Source: Bacteroidota bacterium (lineage in GTDB: Bacteria; Bacteroidota; Ignavibacteria; Ignavibacteriales; Melioribacteraceae). From it: a stretch of 64,000 nt of DNA. The position numbers and the translations under genes are program-made. Below, piece after piece: positions 18,513 to 27,735 of the stretch. Location: NCBI GenBank assembly GCA_023397505.1, contig JAEWUC010000003.1:434001-498000 (forward strand), read 5' to 3'. The notes beneath the pieces are model-generated. The model did no database searches. It was not told where the DNA came from and saw only the letters and a program-made list of their open reading frames with translations. Each line of letters begins with the position of its first letter. Position 1 is the first letter of the stretch.

Positions 18513-18986
18513 ATGAACCGATCCGAAATACTACTTTCCTACTCAAAAGGTTATGAAGACCTTGTTGAAGCACTTAAAGAATTTCCAGAAGGAATGTGGC
18601 AATTCAAACCAGCACCGGATAGATGGAGCATTCATGAAATAATTATTCATATGGCGGACAGCGAAACGCATGGCTACTGCAGAGCCAGAAAATTAATTTC
18701 GGAGCCGGGTTCTTCAGTTATGGTTTATGATCAGGACGTTCTCGCAAAATCAACAAACTACCACGCACAAAGTACGAATGAAGCACTTGAACTTTTTCGG
18801 ATGCTAAGAGAAATGACTTACAACATTCTTAAAACTTTACCGGATGAAGCCTGGAATAATCACATATTGCACCCTGATAACGGACGCATGACTATGGATG
18901 ACTGGCTAAAAGTTTACGACGATCATGTTAAAATTCACATCAAACAAATGAAAAACAATTTTCTTGAATGGCAAAAAACCAACTAA
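18513..18986 (+). CDS. DinB superfamily protein
   Basis: A 157-residue DinB/YfiT-type bundle with PAPDRWSIHEIIIHMADSE at about residues 31-49 (metal histidine in HMADSE) and a C-terminal VYDDHVKIHIKQM with the other two expected histidines. YfiT/BstA relatives are bacillithiol transferases or putative metal hydrolases; the exact role here is unknown. It lies 14 bp after the MurU-like gene with an AAAGGAATT ribosome site, and its stop is close to the signal peptide of the next gene, suggesting one transcript. Confidence 0.85.
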   Translation: MNRSEILLSYSKGYEDLVEALKEFPEGMWQFKPAPDRWSIHEIIIHMADSETHGYCRARKLISEPGSSVMVYDQDVLAKSTNYHAQSTNEALELFRMLREMTYNILKTLPDEAWNNHILHPDNGRMTMDDWLKVYDDHVKIHIKQMKNNFLEWQKTN

Positions 18987-19006
18987 GATTTCGGAGTTAT
19001 TTCAAT

Positions 19007-20863
19007 ATGAAAAAATTTCTATTACTCGTTTTATTACTACCAGCAATTCTCTTTTCACAGAGCGATGAATGGAATAAGGAAAACTATTCTAAAAAAGAAT
19101 ATCGAATTCCCATGAGAGACGGAGTTACTCTTTTTACTTCAGTTTACATTCCGAAAGATACAACTAAGGAATACCCAATATTAATGGTTCGAACTCCCTA
19201 CACGGTTTCCCCTTACGGTGAGGAAAATTTTCCAAAGAATCTTGGGCCGAATGACGAGTTCGCAAAAACGGGATACATTTTTGTTTTCCAAGATGTACGC
19301 GGTATGTTTATGAGCGAAGGCAAATATGTGAATATGCGTCCGCACATTCCAAACAAATCCGATAACGAAGTTGATGAATCCACCGACACATATGATACAA
19401 TTGAATGGCTTATAAAAAATATAAAACACAATAACGGCAATGTTGGTATCTGGGGAATTTCGTATCCCGGTTTTTATGCCGCGATGAGTTTAATGGATTC
19501 ACATCCCGCATTGAAAGCCGTTTCGCCGCAAGCGCCGATTGCCGATTGGTTTATCGGCGACGACATGCACCACAACGGTGCGTTTGCTCTTTCCATGTCT
19601 TTTAATTTTTTCAAAGCTTTCGACCAGCCGAGGAATGGTTTGACAACGACATGGAAATCAATTGAAGATTACGATTCTCCCGATATGTATAATTTCTTTT
19701 TAAAACTCGGTCCAATTTCTGAAATAAACAAAAAATATTTCAAAGGAGAACTTCCATTTTGGAATGAGATATTTGAGCATGGCACATATGATGAGTTTTG
19801 GCAATCACGGAATAACATCCCGCATTTTAATAATGTTAAACCTGCTGTTTTAACTGTCGGCGGATGGTACGACTCCGAAGATTTATATGGACCGTTGAAT
19901 ATTTACAAATCTATCGAAGAAAAGAATAAGAAGAATAATTCAAACCTTGTGATGGGACCGTGGAGTCACGGCGGCTGGTCGCGAAGTGACGGAAAATCTT
20001 TCGGTGATTTTGAATTTGGACAAAGCACAAGTGAGTATTACAATAAAAATATTCTTCTCCCTTTTTTCAATTATTACTTAAAAGGCGAAGGTAATTTAGA
20101 TTTACCTGAAGTAACTAATTTTAGAACCGGTAGTAATATTTGGGTGAATTATGATAATTGGCCGGTCACCGAAGCTGAAATTAATAATTTGTTTCTCGCA
20201 CCAAACGGGAAATTAACTAATACAAAACCGGATTCGAAGGAAGAAGTTTTTGACGAATACATTAGCGATCCGAATAAACCGGTTCCATATACCGGCAAAT
20301 TTTATGATTCTAAAACTTATTATTATAGAACTTACATGAATGAAGATCAGCGTTTTGCTGCTGCCCGTCCGGATGTTTTGGTTTACGAAACAGATATTCT
20401 TGATGAAGATTTAACTATAGCCGGACCGATTGATGCAAATTTGTTCGTATCAACAACCGGAACTGATTCCGATTGGATTGTAAAAGTTATAGATGTTTAT
20501 CCCGACGGAGAAAAAAATCCTGAAAATAATCCTAACAATATTGAATACGGTGGATATCAAAGATTAATCCGTTTTGAAGTTATGCGCGGTAAATTTAGAA
20601 ACAGTATGGAGAAACCCGAACCGTTTGAACCGGGAAAAATTACTGAAGTGAAATTCAAACTAAACGATATCGATCATACTTTTCTAAAAGGTCATAAAAT
20701 AATGGTGCAGATTCAAAGCAGCTTTTTTCCATTTATCGACCGTAATCCGCAGAAGTTTGTTGATATCTATTCGGCATCGGAAAATGATTTTCAAAAGGCA
20801 GCAAACCGTGTGTATTTTTCCGAAAAACATCCGTCACACATAAAATTTTCGGTAATTAAATAA
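19007..20863 (+). CDS. Secreted CocE/NonD (S15-like) hydrolase
   Basis: A signal peptide (MKKFLLLVLLLPAILFSQ) leads a 618-residue CocE/NonD family hydrolase. The nucleophile is Ser152 in GISYPG, the acid is probably Asp289 (GGWYDSED) and the base His321 (GPWSHGGW), a spacing close to cocaine esterase and X-prolyl dipeptidyl peptidases. The C-terminal third is the beta-sandwich PepX_C domain (VKVIDVYPDGEKNP). Members cleave acyl esters or the N-terminal X-Pro bond of peptides; substrate here is open. The start at 19007 restores the signal peptide and has a GGAG upstream; an in-frame ATG 13 codons earlier overlaps the DinB gene. Confidence 0.88.
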   Translation: MKKFLLLVLLLPAILFSQSDEWNKENYSKKEYRIPMRDGVTLFTSVYIPKDTTKEYPILMVRTPYTVSPYGEENFPKNLGPNDEFAKTGYIFVFQDVRGMFMSEGKYVNMRPHIPNKSDNEVDESTDTYDTIEWLIKNIKHNNGNVGIWGISYPGFYAAMSLMDSHPALKAVSPQAPIADWFIGDDMHHNGAFALSMSFNFFKAFDQPRNGLTTTWKSIEDYDSPDMYNFFLKLGPISEINKKYFKGELPFWNEIFEHGTYDEFWQSRNNIPHFNNVKPAVLTVGGWYDSEDLYGPLNIYKSIEEKNKKNNSNLVMGPWSHGGWSRSDGKSFGDFEFGQSTSEYYNKNILLPFFNYYLKGEGNLDLPEVTNFRTGSNIWVNYDNWPVTEAEINNLFLAPNGKLTNTKPDSKEEVFDEYISDPNKPVPYTGKFYDSKTYYYRTYMNEDQRFAAARPDVLVYETDILDEDLTIAGPIDANLFVSTTGTDSDWIVKVIDVYPDGEKNPENNPNNIEYGGYQRLIRFEVMRGKFRNSMEKPEPFEPGKITEVKFKLNDIDHTFLKGHKIMVQIQSSFFPFIDRNPQKFVDIYSASENDFQKAANRVYFSEKHPSHIKFSVIK

Positions 20864-20914
20864 TTTCGATGTTGTAAAATTTTAACTAAATTGAAGTTAG
20901 AAAGCGAGGGCATT

Positions 20915-21451
20915 ATGAATTCTAAAAAATTTTTACTCGGTTTAATTTTTATTGCTGCTTCTTCAATCAGCGCTCAATCATTTTCTATTGGTCCGCAGAT
21001 AAGTTTTTTAAAATCTACGGATGCTGATAATTCAGTAATTATGCCTGCCGTAGCCGCAAGATTGGATTTACTCAATTTCGGCATCGAAGGTTCAATCGGA
21101 TATAAATCCGAAGAGTACGGCGACGGAATGATCAAAACAACAAGCTACCCGGTTTTATTAACCGGTATGTTGGGAGTGTTCCCGTTTATTCATGCAGAAG
21201 CCGGAATCGGATGGTACAACACAAAAATTGACTATGACGAAGCGCTTGTTCAGCTTGGCTCGAATGATGAAACAAAACAAGAGATTGGTTATCATATCGG
21301 TGCCGGTGCAGAAATTCCGCTCGGCAATGCAATTTTAACCGGCGATTTAAGATATGTTTTTCTCGATGTTGATTTTAATAACACATCGAAATTGTTTTCT
21401 ACAAAAAGTAATTACTATACTATTTGCATAGGGTTATTATTCAAATTGTAA
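20915..21451 (+). CDS. Outer-membrane beta-barrel protein (OmpA/OprF-like fold)
   Basis: The 178-residue product has a signal peptide (MNSKKFLLGLIFIAASSISAQ) followed by alternating amphipathic strands and an aromatic/hydrophobic C-terminus (SNYYTICIGLLFKL), the pattern of a small 8-strand outer-membrane barrel. No specific family is certain. ATG 20915 is preceded by GAGGG at 20906. It follows the CocE hydrolase by about 50 bp and precedes a YhcH gene, with no obvious functional link. Confidence 0.7.
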   Translation: MNSKKFLLGLIFIAASSISAQSFSIGPQISFLKSTDADNSVIMPAVAARLDLLNFGIEGSIGYKSEEYGDGMIKTTSYPVLLTGMLGVFPFIHAEAGIGWYNTKIDYDEALVQLGSNDETKQEIGYHIGAGAEIPLGNAILTGDLRYVFLDVDFNNTSKLFSTKSNYYTICIGLLFKL

Positions 21452-21489
21452 CATAGATTTAATTTATTATTACTTTTACCGGAGGATGA

Positions 21490-21999
21490 ATGGTATTCGA
21501 TTTATTAAAACACGCAGAAATTTATTTCCCGTTGGGCGAACGTGTCCGTAAAGCTTTTGAATATTTACAGGGCACCGATTTTAAATCTGTTGAACCGGGA
21601 AAGTACTCCATCGACGGCGATGAGATTTATGCTGTAGTTTCACAATATGATACTAAACCGATTACATCCGGCAAATGGGAAGCACATAAAAATTATCTCG
21701 ACATTCAGCTTGTAATCGAAGGTAAAGAAAAAATCGGGTATTCTTTCTCAAACAAAATGATTGTAACCCAAGAGTATAATGAAGAAAAAGATATTATGTT
21801 TTTAAAAGGAGAAGGACAATTTGTAACTGTTGAAGCCGGGTACTTTGCTTTGCTTTTTCCAAGTGATATTCACATGCCGGGTATAGCATTGAATATTTCC
21901 ACACCGGTAAAAAAGGTAGTTGTAAAAGTCAAAGTTGATTTGCCTGTTGAAAAACCTGCGCCGGAAGTTATTGATGAAACTCCCCCGGCGGTTGAATAA
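21490..21999 (+). CDS. YhcH/YjgK/YiaL family protein
   Basis: The sequence matches the DUF386/YhcH family of cupin-like proteins: YAVVSQYDTKPITSGKWEAHKNYLDIQLVIEGKEKIGY contains the typical E-x-H-x5-D-x-Q metal set, and a later FPSDIHMPG supplies the last histidine. Members occur with sialic acid, galactoside or biofilm genes (TabA) and are thought to be sugar isomerases or metal-dependent regulators. The normal family ends near residue 150; here a Pro/Glu-rich tail (EKPAPEVIDETPPAVE) is added. The ribosome site GGAGGATGA sits just before the ATG. Confidence 0.88.
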   Translation: MVFDLLKHAEIYFPLGERVRKAFEYLQGTDFKSVEPGKYSIDGDEIYAVVSQYDTKPITSGKWEAHKNYLDIQLVIEGKEKIGYSFSNKMIVTQEYNEEKDIMFLKGEGQFVTVEAGYFALLFPSDIHMPGIALNISTPVKKVVVKVKVDLPVEKPAPEVIDETPPAVE

Positions 22000-22030
22000 A
22001 CACAATATGAAAATTCTAAACGTCGGCATT

Positions 22031-22059
22031 GGTGATCAGTTTATAAATTACTGATCACC
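22031..22059. terminator. Bidirectional terminator
   Basis: A perfect 10-bp stem, GGTGATCAGT and ACTGATCACC, encloses a 9-base AT loop between the convergent YhcH and FKBP genes. There is no long T-run on the plus side, but the position and perfection of the stem support a shared terminator. Confidence 0.6.
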
Positions 22060-22079
22060 ATAACCGGAGACACAAAAAA

Positions 22080-22796
22080 TTATTTTTTACTTTCCTTAAC
22101 GGGTTTCACATCCAAAAGCTCAACTTCAAAAATCAATGTCGAATATGGTTGAATCAATTCTCCAGCTTGATTTTCTCCGTACGCAAGATCATAAGGAATA
22201 TATAATTCCCATTTATCGCCGACCTTCATAAGCTGCAAAGCTTCGGTCCATCCTTTGATTACTCTGTTTACCGGGAATTCAGTCGGTTCATTTCTTTTGT
22301 ATGAGCTGTCGAATTCTCTGCCGTCAATCAGTGTACCTTTATAATGAACTTTTACAGTATCTTCTTCTTTAGGCGATTTACCTTTTCCACTATGTAATAC
22401 TTTGTACTGAAGTCCGCTTTCAAGAGTTTTAACACCTTCTTTCTTTTTATTCGCGGCGAGAAATTCGTCGCCTGCTTTTTTATTTATCTCTTTAGCAGCT
22501 TCCTGTTGTTTCGATTTTTCAGCCATCATTTTACGGTTAAATTCCATCAATACCTTTTGCATATCAGGTTCGCTTAAAATCGATTTGCCATTATGCGTAT
22601 CGTGCATGGCTTGAATAACCACATCGAAATTTATTTTTACACTAGGGTCTTCAATATTTTTAGCGATGTTTCTTCCGATACTATAACTTACTGAATCTTC
22701 AAACGTTTTCAGCTCAAAACTATTATTTACGGTTTCCTGCGCTTGTGAAATTGTGACTGTTAAAAAAAGTACTGCAATGATTTTTACGAACTTCAT
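22080..22796 (-). CDS. FKBP-type peptidyl-prolyl isomerase, exported
   Basis: A signal peptide (MKFVKIIAVLFLTVTISQAQ) is followed by an FKBP N-terminal dimerisation helix region (SYSIGRNIAKNIEDP ... DMQKVLMEFNRKMMAEK) and a C-terminal FKBP domain of about 105 residues with VKVHYKGTLIDGREFDSSYKR and WELYIPYDLAYGENQAG. This is the Mip/FkpA architecture, so it should catalyse prolyl isomerisation and chaperone folding in the periplasm. A strong AAGGAGATAAA ribosome site precedes the ATG. It is transcribed alone, divergent from the DUF1028 gene. Confidence 0.93.
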   Translation of the reverse strand: MKFVKIIAVLFLTVTISQAQETVNNSFELKTFEDSVSYSIGRNIAKNIEDPSVKINFDVVIQAMHDTHNGKSILSEPDMQKVLMEFNRKMMAEKSKQQEAAKEINKKAGDEFLAANKKKEGVKTLESGLQYKVLHSGKGKSPKEEDTVKVHYKGTLIDGREFDSSYKRNEPTEFPVNRVIKGWTEALQLMKVGDKWELYIPYDLAYGENQAGELIQPYSTLIFEVELLDVKPVKESKK

Positions 22797-22968
22797 TTTA
22801 TCTCCTTGATATTGTCTGTATTTTGGATGTCGAAAATATGTCCATTAGATTTTAATAGCAAATTAACGACGAATTCCGTTAAATAAAATTGATGTTTATA
22901 CACGCAGTTTTTGCTGCCGGTTTCCATAATTATTTTTATTTTATTCATAGATATTCTCGGGGAGATTT

Positions 22969-23952
22969 ATGAAAACTGTACATACTATTTTGTTCATATT
23001 TATTTTTTCTGTTATTAATCTTTATGCCCAGACGTTTTATTCGCAAAATCCTTTAGCACATACTTATTCAATCGTAGCCCATGACCCCGTAACGGGAGAT
23101 GTTGGTGTTGCTGTTCAATCTCATTGGTTTTCAGTTGGGACAGCCGTTACATGGGGCGAAGCAGGAGTTGGCGTTGTTGCAACTCAATCATTTGTTAATG
23201 TTTCATTCGGGGTAAAAGCTCTTGATTTATTAAAGCAAGGATTAACTCCTCGGCAAGTTGTTGATAAATTAATTGAAGAAGATGAAGGGCGCGAATTTCG
23301 TCAGTTGGCCGTACTTGATACAAAAGGAAATGTTGCCGCGTTTACTGGGAAAAACTGCATTCAACCGGCGGGACATATTGTTGGCAAAGGTTATTCCGTG
23401 CAGGCAAACTTGATGAGCAACGATAAAATTTGGCCGGCTATGTCGGAAGCGTTTGAAAAATCAACGGGCCCGCTGGCAGAAAGAATGTTGACGGCGCTCG
23501 AAGCAGCAGAAAATGCAGGCGGCGATATCCGTGGAAAACAATCTGCAGCGCTTATAGTTTTTAGAGGCAAATCAACAGGCAAAGTTTGGGAAGATAAGTT
23601 GGTGGATTTGAGAGTTGATGATAATCCCGAACCGCTTGTAGAATTGCGGAGATTATTAAATGTTCACCGCGCTTATGAACACATGAATAACGGCGACCTT
23701 GCTGTTGAAAAAAACGATATGCAAAAAGCGATGAATGAATATTCAGCCGCAATGAAAATGTTTCCCGATAATCTTGAAATGAAATTTTGGACTGCTGTTA
23801 CACTCGCTAATCAAAAACAATTGGATAAAGCATTGCCGATGTTTGAAGAGATTTTTGCGAAAGACAAAAACTGGAGAGAATTAACTCCAAGATTATTACC
23901 GAATGGTTTGTTAAATGTAAACGGTGATGTTCTAAAACAAATTCTTGAGTGA
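22969..23952 (+). CDS. DUF1028 family Ntn-hydrolase-like secreted protein
   Basis: After a signal peptide (MKTVHTILFIFIFSVINLYAQ) the protein shows the DUF1028 signature HTYSIVAHDPVTGDVGVAVQSHWFSVG, GVGVVATQSFVN, QLAVLDTKGNVAAFTGKNC and GKQSAALIVFRG. This family resembles Ntn-hydrolase folds and is often called putative peptidase or DUF1028; no activity is proven. The last ~100 residues (NMQKAMNEYSAAMKMFPDN) look like TPR helices. A GGGGAGATTT ribosome site precedes the ATG. A strong hairpin with a T-run follows the stop. Confidence 0.9.
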   Translation: MKTVHTILFIFIFSVINLYAQTFYSQNPLAHTYSIVAHDPVTGDVGVAVQSHWFSVGTAVTWGEAGVGVVATQSFVNVSFGVKALDLLKQGLTPRQVVDKLIEEDEGREFRQLAVLDTKGNVAAFTGKNCIQPAGHIVGKGYSVQANLMSNDKIWPAMSEAFEKSTGPLAERMLTALEAAENAGGDIRGKQSAALIVFRGKSTGKVWEDKLVDLRVDDNPEPLVELRRLLNVHRAYEHMNNGDLAVEKNDMQKAMNEYSAAMKMFPDNLEMKFWTAVTLANQKQLDKALPMFEEIFAKDKNWRELTPRLLPNGLLNVNGDVLKQILE

Positions 23953-23974
23953 CCATTCCCTCGCTTCGAATGAC

Positions 23975-24022
23975 CCCGCTTCGACGAGCAAAGCGAGGCT
24001 AGGAAGTCGAGCGGGCTTTTTT
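23975..24022 (+). terminator. Rho-independent terminator after DUF1028 gene
   Basis: CCCGCTTCGAC (23975-23985) pairs with GTCGAGCGGG (24006-24015), followed by CTTTTTT. The hairpin also looks like a worn copy of the dispersed repeat DNA seen at 32-34 kb (CGAATGACCCCGCTTCGA). Confidence 0.65.
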
Positions 24023-24054
24023 CCCCCCTAAACCAGGATGGGGAAAATTTTTGG

Positions 24055-25626
24055 TCAAAACGGAAATTCTTCTTTTAAATCTATCCTAACTTTAGGTTTT
24101 TGAAGTTCGATATTTTTCTTTGCCAAAGCATGTACTTCATTACCTTCAACATAAATTGCTTTATAAGGTTTTACCGGGCATGCATATTCACAAGCCCCGC
24201 AGCCAACGCAATAATCTTCGCGCACCTCAGGAATGAACAATTTGTTTTTATACGGAATCATATGAACCGCTTTTGTCGGGCAATGTTCGGAACAAGCGCC
24301 GCAGTCTGTACCCTGACTTTTTACAATGCAGTTATCTTCAATAAATTTTGCTTTGCCAATTTGTATTAGTTGCTTTTCTTCTTTACTAACGGGAAGAATC
24401 GCACCCGTCGGGCACACATCTGAACAAATTGTACAATCGAAATTACAGAAACCTGCATTGTTATCCATTCGCGGCTGAAGCATTCCAAGGAATCCATACT
24501 CAAGAAACGACGGCTGCAAAACTTGTGTCGGGCACGAATTAACACACAGACTGCAAGCTGTACATTTATCGTTAAACTTATTTATGCTTATCGAACCCGG
24601 CGGCGAGATGGCGTATTTTCTAACAATCGGAATTTTACTTTTCTTTGTAACAACTATTTGTTTTTTTACTTGCGCTATCAAAGGCGATATTGTTGAAAAA
24701 TATAAGCCCGTAGCAATTAAAAAATTTCTTTTTGACGGATCAACATCTAATTCTGCATTTTCCTTTTTACCCGAAGGAATTTTAAACTTTATTCCTTCCG
24801 TGGGACAAGATGAAACACAATTAAAACACGCAACACATCTCGACATATCGACAGTTTTTTCTTTCGAATCAATACAGTTTCCTTTGCAGTCCCTTTCGCA
24901 CATGCCGCAGCTTAAGCATTCTTCTTTCTCAATAGTAATTTTGAATAACGAGTATTTCGATATCAAACCGAGAATTGTTCCGACCGGGCAAACAGTATTG
25001 CAGTAAAGCCGCCCCTTTTTATAAGCGAGATAACCTATGAATAGAAAAAGAACAACACTAACCACAAATGGGAAAATGTTAAATGCATTTATGTGATAAG
25101 GATAAATCGAATATATTTTCATCGATTCGAGAACAGATGCTATTATATTGTTTATTCCAACGGCAACCGGTTTGAAAAAATTAGCTGTGAATCTTCCGTA
25201 AATACTATATGGATCAAGAAGAACAATCCCGGTGGCAATTCCAAAAATAAAAAGTATTGTTGCCGCGGAGAAAACCGACCACTTTAATATTTTCTGATCT
25301 TTTAAATATTGCAGTTTTCTTTTACGTTTGTGGATTTTTTTCGAAATGTAATTAACAACATCCTGGAAAAAACCAAGCGGGCAAATAACCGAGCAGTAAA
25401 CTCTTCCGAATAAAAATGTCAGCAAAAAAATTAATATGAAACCCGCGGCGCTGAATGAAAGTACAGTTAAAAATTTTAAAAGAGATGGAACAAACTGCAG
25501 ATATAAAATCCCGCTTGTGAATTGAAGCGGGATCGATTCGGTAAAATCAATAAATGCAATTGTAATCGGTACAAAGAAAAGTATCGATAAAACAACCCGT
25601 ATCTTTTTCAGCAAAGGAGAATTCAT
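24055..25626 (-). CDS. Membrane polyferredoxin, NapH-NapG-like fusion
   Basis: The N-terminal ~270 residues have about five membrane segments and the NapH/NosR/CcoG-type cysteine motifs CSVICP and CNTVCP, followed by two ferredoxin motifs (CLSCGMCERDCKGNC, CVACFNCVSSCP). Near residue 300 a new twin-arginine-like sequence occurs, SKRNFLIATGLYFSTI. After it comes a MauM/NapG-like ferredoxin region with four more motifs (CTACSLCVNSCP, CNFDCTICSDVCP, CGACSEHCP, CVGCGACEYACP). It looks like fused NapH and NapG with the ancestral export signal kept inside as a membrane segment. The role should be electron transfer across or at the membrane. It starts 4 bp after the DUF362 gene, so the two form an operon. 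Confidence 0.85.
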   Translation of the reverse strand: MNSPLLKKIRVVLSILFFVPITIAFIDFTESIPLQFTSGILYLQFVPSLLKFLTVLSFSAAGFILIFLLTFLFGRVYCSVICPLGFFQDVVNYISKKIHKRKRKLQYLKDQKILKWSVFSAATILFIFGIATGIVLLDPYSIYGRFTANFFKPVAVGINNIIASVLESMKIYSIYPYHINAFNIFPFVVSVVLFLFIGYLAYKKGRLYCNTVCPVGTILGLISKYSLFKITIEKEECLSCGMCERDCKGNCIDSKEKTVDMSRCVACFNCVSSCPTEGIKFKIPSGKKENAELDVDPSKRNFLIATGLYFSTISPLIAQVKKQIVVTKKSKIPIVRKYAISPPGSISINKFNDKCTACSLCVNSCPTQVLQPSFLEYGFLGMLQPRMDNNAGFCNFDCTICSDVCPTGAILPVSKEEKQLIQIGKAKFIEDNCIVKSQGTDCGACSEHCPTKAVHMIPYKNKLFIPEVREDYCVGCGACEYACPVKPYKAIYVEGNEVHALAKKNIELQKPKVRIDLKEEFPF

Positions 25627-25630
25627 AATA

Positions 25631-26557
25631 TCACAAAATAATACGGTTGATTTTCATCGCGTCTAAATTTTTAGTGCCGACTTTCATCTCATCGGCAATT
25701 TTAATATGTGCAATTTCATCCGGCTGCATGCCGAAAAGTTTTGCTGCGGCTGCGTCGGCGGCTACCATATCCCTACTGATTATTTGTGATTTCATTGTTA
25801 CAACATCGTCAACCGATACACCGCGCGGACCGTTCTGCTTCATTACATAATATGCATCAACAATATTCAAATCGGGTTTTCTATATAATCCGCAGTCGGC
25901 AATACATTGATGCAAATCGTTTCTGTGCCAGTAACCCCTATCCCAAACAATACCCATCAAATTTTTCATAGAAATAGATAATCTTGTTCCGCCGTGATTT
26001 TTTAGAATCGGCATATTAATAAATACATCGCAGTCCAAAACGAGCTCGTGAACTTTTGCCGATTTAAGTTTTTTACCGCCTTTTATATCTATGCTTTGAT
26101 AATAATTTTCTGTGTTGCCCGGGACAATTTTTCCACCGGCGTCTTTAACCGCTTTTTCAATTCCGCTGTTTTGATATGTTCTTTTCCAATCATCGCATGT
26201 ATGATCAAATACATAAACATCTTTAGCGCCAGCATCAAAACAATGTTTAATTACTCTCGCAACTAATTTCGGATGCGTATTTCCACCGCGTTCGGGAGAA
26301 ACATCCCAGCCTATATTGGGTTTAAGCAAAACTTTTTGATTTTTCTTAACAAAAGATTTCATCCCGCCAAAAGTTTTGATTGCACTGTCAAACATCAAAT
26401 CCGGTTCGCCGCCTTTAATAGCAACCATATCGTAATTATCAGGTACAATTTCACTTCTTTTGGAAATATAATTTCCATAAAAGCCCGGGATCGAAAGTGC
26501 TGATGTTGCGATTACTCCGGCTTGAACTCCTTTCTTCAAAAAGTCTCTTCTTTTCAT
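25631..26557 (-). CDS. DUF362 protein with twin-arginine signal
   Basis: The N-terminus MKRRDFLKKGVQAGVIATSALS is a twin-arginine signal, predicting export of a folded, cofactor-bearing protein. The rest is a DUF362 domain (VLLKPNIGWDVSPERGGNTHP, VFDHTCDDWKRTYQNSGIEKA, INMPILKNHGGTRLSISMKNLMGI). DUF362 proteins are often fused to or encoded with ferredoxins; their reaction is unknown. This one has few cysteines of its own and is followed immediately by the polyferredoxin, so the two probably act together at the outer face of the inner membrane. GGGGAAT precedes the ATG. Confidence 0.9.
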   Translation of the reverse strand: MKRRDFLKKGVQAGVIATSALSIPGFYGNYISKRSEIVPDNYDMVAIKGGEPDLMFDSAIKTFGGMKSFVKKNQKVLLKPNIGWDVSPERGGNTHPKLVARVIKHCFDAGAKDVYVFDHTCDDWKRTYQNSGIEKAVKDAGGKIVPGNTENYYQSIDIKGGKKLKSAKVHELVLDCDVFINMPILKNHGGTRLSISMKNLMGIVWDRGYWHRNDLHQCIADCGLYRKPDLNIVDAYYVMKQNGPRGVSVDDVVTMKSQIISRDMVAADAAAAKLFGMQPDEIAHIKIADEMKVGTKNLDAMKINRIIL

Positions 26558-26730
26558 TTATTCCCCACTGTTATTAGACAAATTTATCCTAAATAAATTT
26601 AGACATTAACATTTTTTCATTCAAGTCTATTCAAAGTGAGAAGATGTATTATTACAACTTTTTACAAATACAATTTAGCAGCATAATTTAGAATAGCATT
26701 ATTTGTTCGTCACTCTACACTCACAACTCT

Positions 26731-27369
26731 TCACTCGATATTAGTACAAATGCTGTCTGGTGTATCGCGATAGTAAATATAATCAGGCCAATCTATTTTA
26801 ATGATTTTATACTTTTTTTCAGCGCGTTCAATAAAATCCGAATCGTCGCTGTAGCTTAAATTCCTAAAACCACCGAGTTCAAAAAAAATATTCCTCTTTC
26901 CGAAGAATGTTCCGCCGATAGCGCATTCCGAAAGATGGATTTCTTTCGTTAGATTATTTTTATCTTTTACATAAGGATGTCCAATTATCTCAACCCCGCC
27001 GTGAATTAAATCGACATCTGTATTTTCTTCCATAAAACTAATTCTCTTTAATAAAAAATCTGTTTTGTATTCGTCATCGCTGTTTAGGAAGGCGATATAT
27101 TTTCCGCATGAAGCTAAAATCCCCGCGTTTAACGAAAGCGGCGGTTTGCGATTTGAGTGTTTTATATATCTAATACTTTCATGTGATTTTATGAATTCAC
27201 TAATAACCAAAAAAGTATTGTCGCTGCTTCCATCGTCTACAATAATTAATTCCCAGTTTTTAAATGACTGTTTAATTACGGATTCAACCGCGCGGGAAAT
27301 TAATTTTTCCCTATTAAAGGTTGGTAAAATAATGGAAACAATCGGAGCGAAAGTTTTGTAAACAAGCAT
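26731..27369 (-). CDS. Family 2 glycosyltransferase
   Basis: A 212-residue GT-A fold transferase with VSIILPTFNREKLISRAVESV at the N-terminus, the nucleotide-binding VDDGSSDNT, and AFLNSDDEY in the place of the DxD metal motif. There are no membrane segments, so it acts at the cytoplasmic face. It likely adds a sugar to an envelope glycan; donor and acceptor cannot be told from sequence. It is short for the family but has both main motifs. Divergent from the next gene pair. Confidence 0.88.
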   Translation of the reverse strand: MLVYKTFAPIVSIILPTFNREKLISRAVESVIKQSFKNWELIIVDDGSSDNTFLVISEFIKSHESIRYIKHSNRKPPLSLNAGILASCGKYIAFLNSDDEYKTDFLLKRISFMEENTDVDLIHGGVEIIGHPYVKDKNNLTKEIHLSECAIGGTFFGKRNIFFELGGFRNLSYSDDSDFIERAEKKYKIIKIDWPDYIYYRDTPDSICTNIE

Positions 27370-27471
27370 GTTTTTACGCTTTCTTTATTGCTCAAATATA
27401 GTTTTTTATTGAGTGATTTTTTGTTTAATTTCAGCCGTCAATTTTCAATTATGCAACACAAATAACGCAAA

Positions 27472-27714
27472 ATGAGTTCTCGCGAGCAAAGAAATTATTT
27501 CGATACATTAAAACGTTATGAGCGCAAATTTGATAATACCGAACTTGAAGATTACAAAATGCTGCTCAAACGCCACAAAGACGACGAGGACTTGGATAAA
27601 TTATCATTACGGCGTTTAATAAAACTTTTTGAAAAATATCATTCTAACAGGGAAAAGAAAAATTACGACCACTTCTTTAATGAACCCCCTGAGAATCTTG
27701 AAAACCAATCTTAA
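27472..27714 (+). CDS. Small charged protein of unknown function
   Basis: An 80-residue, highly charged and mostly helical sequence (MSSREQRNYFDTLKRYERKF ... LSLRRLIKLFEKYHSNREKK) with no cysteine and no signal peptide. I do not recognise a family. It is credible as a gene because it fills the space between the promoter region and the DUF2723 gene, ends 21 bp before it, and has codon use like its neighbours. It may be a small partner of the membrane glycosyltransferase. Confidence 0.6.
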   Translation: MSSREQRNYFDTLKRYERKFDNTELEDYKMLLKRHKDDEDLDKLSLRRLIKLFEKYHSNREKKNYDHFFNEPPENLENQS

Positions 27715-27735
27715 ACAGAAATTTTTGGTGAAATA

